Assembly (NCBI GenBank): GCA_964511645.1
Contig: CAZEGV010000038.1
Location: 1 to 24,957 of the forward strand
Direction: 5' to 3'
Source of the DNA: CAZEGV01 sp964511645
GTDB lineage: Bacteria; Bacteroidota; Bacteroidia; Cytophagales; JAAEPT01
DNA: 24,957 bases
The first letter of the stretch is position 1, and each line of letters begins with the position of its first letter. The position numbers and the translations under genes were made by a program. Shown one piece after another: positions 24,106-24,957 of this stretch. Under the pieces are notes generated by a model. The model was given only the letters and a program-made list of their open reading frames with translations, ran no database searches and was not told where the DNA came from.

Positions 24106-24113
24106 TATTTTTG
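24106..24113 (+). promoter_or_regulatory. -7 box just upstream of the DUF983 gene
   Basis: TATTTTTG is a full TAnnTTTG match that ends 5 nt before the ATG at 24119, which again implies a leaderless or very short leader. No clear -33 TTG was found at usual spacing. Confidence 0.45.
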
Positions 24114-24118
24114 TGACT

Positions 24119-24511
24119 ATGACTGTATGGAATAGTATATTTGGGAGCACCTGTCCTCGGTGTAGGAAAGGGAAAATGTTTAAACATTCAATTTATACAG
24201 TAAGTAAAATGCGTGAGATGCATAAAAATTGTAATCGTTGTGGACAGTATTTTAAGCCAGAACCTATGTTTTACGAAGGGTCAATGTATGTGAGTTATGC
24301 CTTTAGTGTGGCGATAGTAGTTACTGTTTTTGTTATCTTTGTGGTACTTTATGACAAACCAAATATTAACGTGATGATGTCAATAGCAATTGGTTTGAGT
24401 GTTGTTTTAGCACCTCTTAATCTTCGCTTGTCTCGAATGATTTGGGCTAATTTTTTTATTAAGTATAAAAGTAATGCTATTGAAGAGCATAATAAACGTA
24501 AACTCTCTTGA
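24119..24511 (+). CDS. DUF983 family membrane protein
   Basis: A 130-residue protein with an N-terminal zinc-ribbon-like pair of CxxC motifs (CPRC at Cys12 and Cys15, CNRC at Cys38 and Cys41), then FKPEPMFYEGSMYVSYAF, and two membrane helices at about 60-80 (FSVAIVVTVFVIFVVLY) and 88-108 (VMMSIAIGLSVVLAPLNL). This layout is that of DUF983, a family of unknown function often found in Bacteroidota and alphaproteobacteria. The longer frame from a TTG at 24035 would run through the preceding terminator region. The ATG at 24119, 5 nt after a -7 box, fits the family N terminus better. The next small gene's promoter box starts 11 nt after the stop. Confidence 0.85.
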   Translation: MTVWNSIFGSTCPRCRKGKMFKHSIYTVSKMREMHKNCNRCGQYFKPEPMFYEGSMYVSYAFSVAIVVTVFVIFVVLYDKPNINVMMSIAIGLSVVLAPLNLRLSRMIWANFFIKYKSNAIEEHNKRKLS

Positions 24512-24522
24512 GTAAATTTTCA

Positions 24523-24530
24523 TACTTTTG
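24523..24530 (+). promoter_or_regulatory. -7 box upstream of the 42-codon gene
   Basis: TACTTTTG is a full TAnnTTTG match that ends 5 nt before the GTG at 24536, the same spacing as for the DUF983 gene. Confidence 0.4.
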
Positions 24531-24535
24531 ACTCA

Positions 24536-24664
24536 GTGAATACTAGAAGTTTATACATTGTATTGATTTTTATTGTGTCATTTGGTTTTTCTAAAACTAA
24601 CTTACAACCGTCATATCTTTTAGAAAAAACCCCTTTCGGAGATTATTCAACACACCGATTTTAA
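24536..24664 (+). CDS. Candidate small secreted peptide gene
   Basis: A 42-codon frame from a GTG start, too short for most gene callers. The product begins MNTRSLYIVLIFIVSFGFSK: a basic N-region, a hydrophobic core of about 12 residues and a small-residue exit, so it looks like a signal peptide or a single membrane anchor. The rest (TNLQPSYLLEKTPFGDYST, ending HRF) is about 23 residues with no Cys. A -7 box stands 5 nt before the start and an intrinsic terminator begins 12 nt after the stop, making a complete transcription unit. I do not recognise the peptide. It could also be the 5' remnant of a longer secreted protein gene. Confidence 0.4.
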   Translation: MNTRSLYIVLIFIVSFGFSKTNLQPSYLLEKTPFGDYSTHRF

Positions 24665-24676
24665 ATAATCCAAAGA

Positions 24677-24701
24677 AAAGCACCTCAATTTTGGGTGTTT
24701 T
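24677..24701 (+). terminator. Probable intrinsic terminator after the 42-codon gene
   Basis: Stem AAAGCACC/GGTGTTTT (one G-U pair) with a 9-nt loop, the T bases forming the 3' tract. It lies 12 nt after the small gene's stop. Confidence 0.55.
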
Positions 24702-24813
24702 AATCAAAATGATTGGGTTAAATCCCTGTTGAGATTACAAATGATGATGAGTATATTGTCCATCTGTATCAATATTACATTGACTCTATTCAGTTGTACT
24801 TAGTTAGTCATTT

Positions 24814-24835
24814 ATACCATTTTAATTATAAAATA
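24814..24835 (+). repeat. ATACCA-type repeat, copy 2
   Basis: ATACCATTTTAATTATAAAA is a direct relative of the copies at 19168-19190 and 24906-24927. It lies 92-93 bp from copy 3 in the same orientation. Confidence 0.55.
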
Positions 24836-24884
24836 CGTCATTAAAAGTATTTAAATAATGATGATTTGAAGTTATAGATTTTAT

Positions 24885-24892
24885 TATTTTTG
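24885..24892 (+). promoter_or_regulatory. Candidate promoter near the right edge
   Basis: TATTTTTG is a full TAnnTTTG match with a TTTG at 24865-24868, 16 nt upstream, slightly closer than the usual spacing. It points toward the window end, where a gene could begin outside view. Confidence 0.35.
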
Positions 24893-24905
24893 TATCCATC
24901 CCATT

Positions 24906-24927
24906 AATACCAGTTTAACTATAATAT
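24906..24927 (+). repeat. ATACCA-type repeat, copy 3
   Basis: ATACCAGTTTAACTATAAT shares most bases with copies 1 and 2. It is followed at once by AGTCTAATTTAGATT, a relative of the palindrome upstream of the lipoprotein gene. Confidence 0.5.
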
Positions 24928-24957
24928 GAGTCTAATTTAGATTGAATTGTTTTTTGC

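Larger units (their letters stand above)
24702..24957. other. Gene-free right end with repeats
   Basis: No convincing coding frame is seen on either strand. The stretch holds two ATACCA-type repeats, a promoter-like box and an imperfect AGTCTA palindrome (24929-24943). A 40-codon open stretch (24722-24844) has no start codon. A gene may begin beyond the window end. Confidence 0.5.

Noticed and set aside
24722..24844. 40-codon open stretch with protein-like composition
   Set aside because: It is preceded by an in-frame stop, has no usable start and ends inside a repeat copy. At most it is a gene relic.

Overview
The window looks like chromosomal DNA of a low-GC member of the Bacteroidota. Four things support this: several TAnnTTTG -7 promoter boxes, the lack of convincing Shine-Dalgarno sequences, short lipoproteins of the 'TAC-KKD' type, and gene families typical of the phylum (a DoxX-like BT_3928-type membrane protein, DUF983, a BON-LysM protein and a LytTR regulator). 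I cannot name the class or genus. No tRNA, rRNA, CRISPR array, complete insertion sequence or prophage was seen.

Positions 1-15143 are a cell-surface polysaccharide locus in three transcription blocks. (a) gmd and fcl (minus, 2116-88) make GDP-L-fucose from GDP-mannose. (b) A plus-strand run (about 2152-8306) holds a glycosyltransferase, a DegT-type sugar aminotransferase, a glycogen-debranching-type GH133 enzyme, an unrecognised lipoprotein and an ALDH7-family aldehyde dehydrogenase. (c) A tightly packed seven-gene minus-strand operon (15128-8293) holds a GT4 glycosyltransferase, rfbC, a small ABM-like protein, a Wza-type export lipoprotein, a Wzc-type tyrosine autokinase, a CpsB/YwqE-type PHP phosphatase and an extended SDR. 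Blocks b and c run into each other and overlap by 14 bp at their 3' ends. Together they would supply activated sugars, assemble glycans, and export a polymer under tyrosine-phosphorylation control.

Positions 15175-24511 are mostly housekeeping genes: a small four-helix membrane protein with hflX; an orphan LytTR response regulator; a MATE exporter; a short lipocalin-like lipoprotein whose ATG is out of frame through an A8 run; argH followed by a DoxX-like protein; a GNAT-like protein; a BON-LysM (Kbp/YgaU-like) protein; and a DUF983 protein.

The right end (24512-24957) holds a compact, possibly unannotated small gene of 42 codons with its own promoter box and terminator. Two copies of an ATACCA-type repeat follow, and a third copy lies at 19168-19190.

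I found no clearly new multi-gene defence or mobile system. The points most worth a second look are the A8 frameshift in the lipoprotein start, the small secreted-peptide gene, the ATACCA repeat family, promoter boxes only 4-5 nt from start codons, and the ABM-like protein embedded in the export operon.
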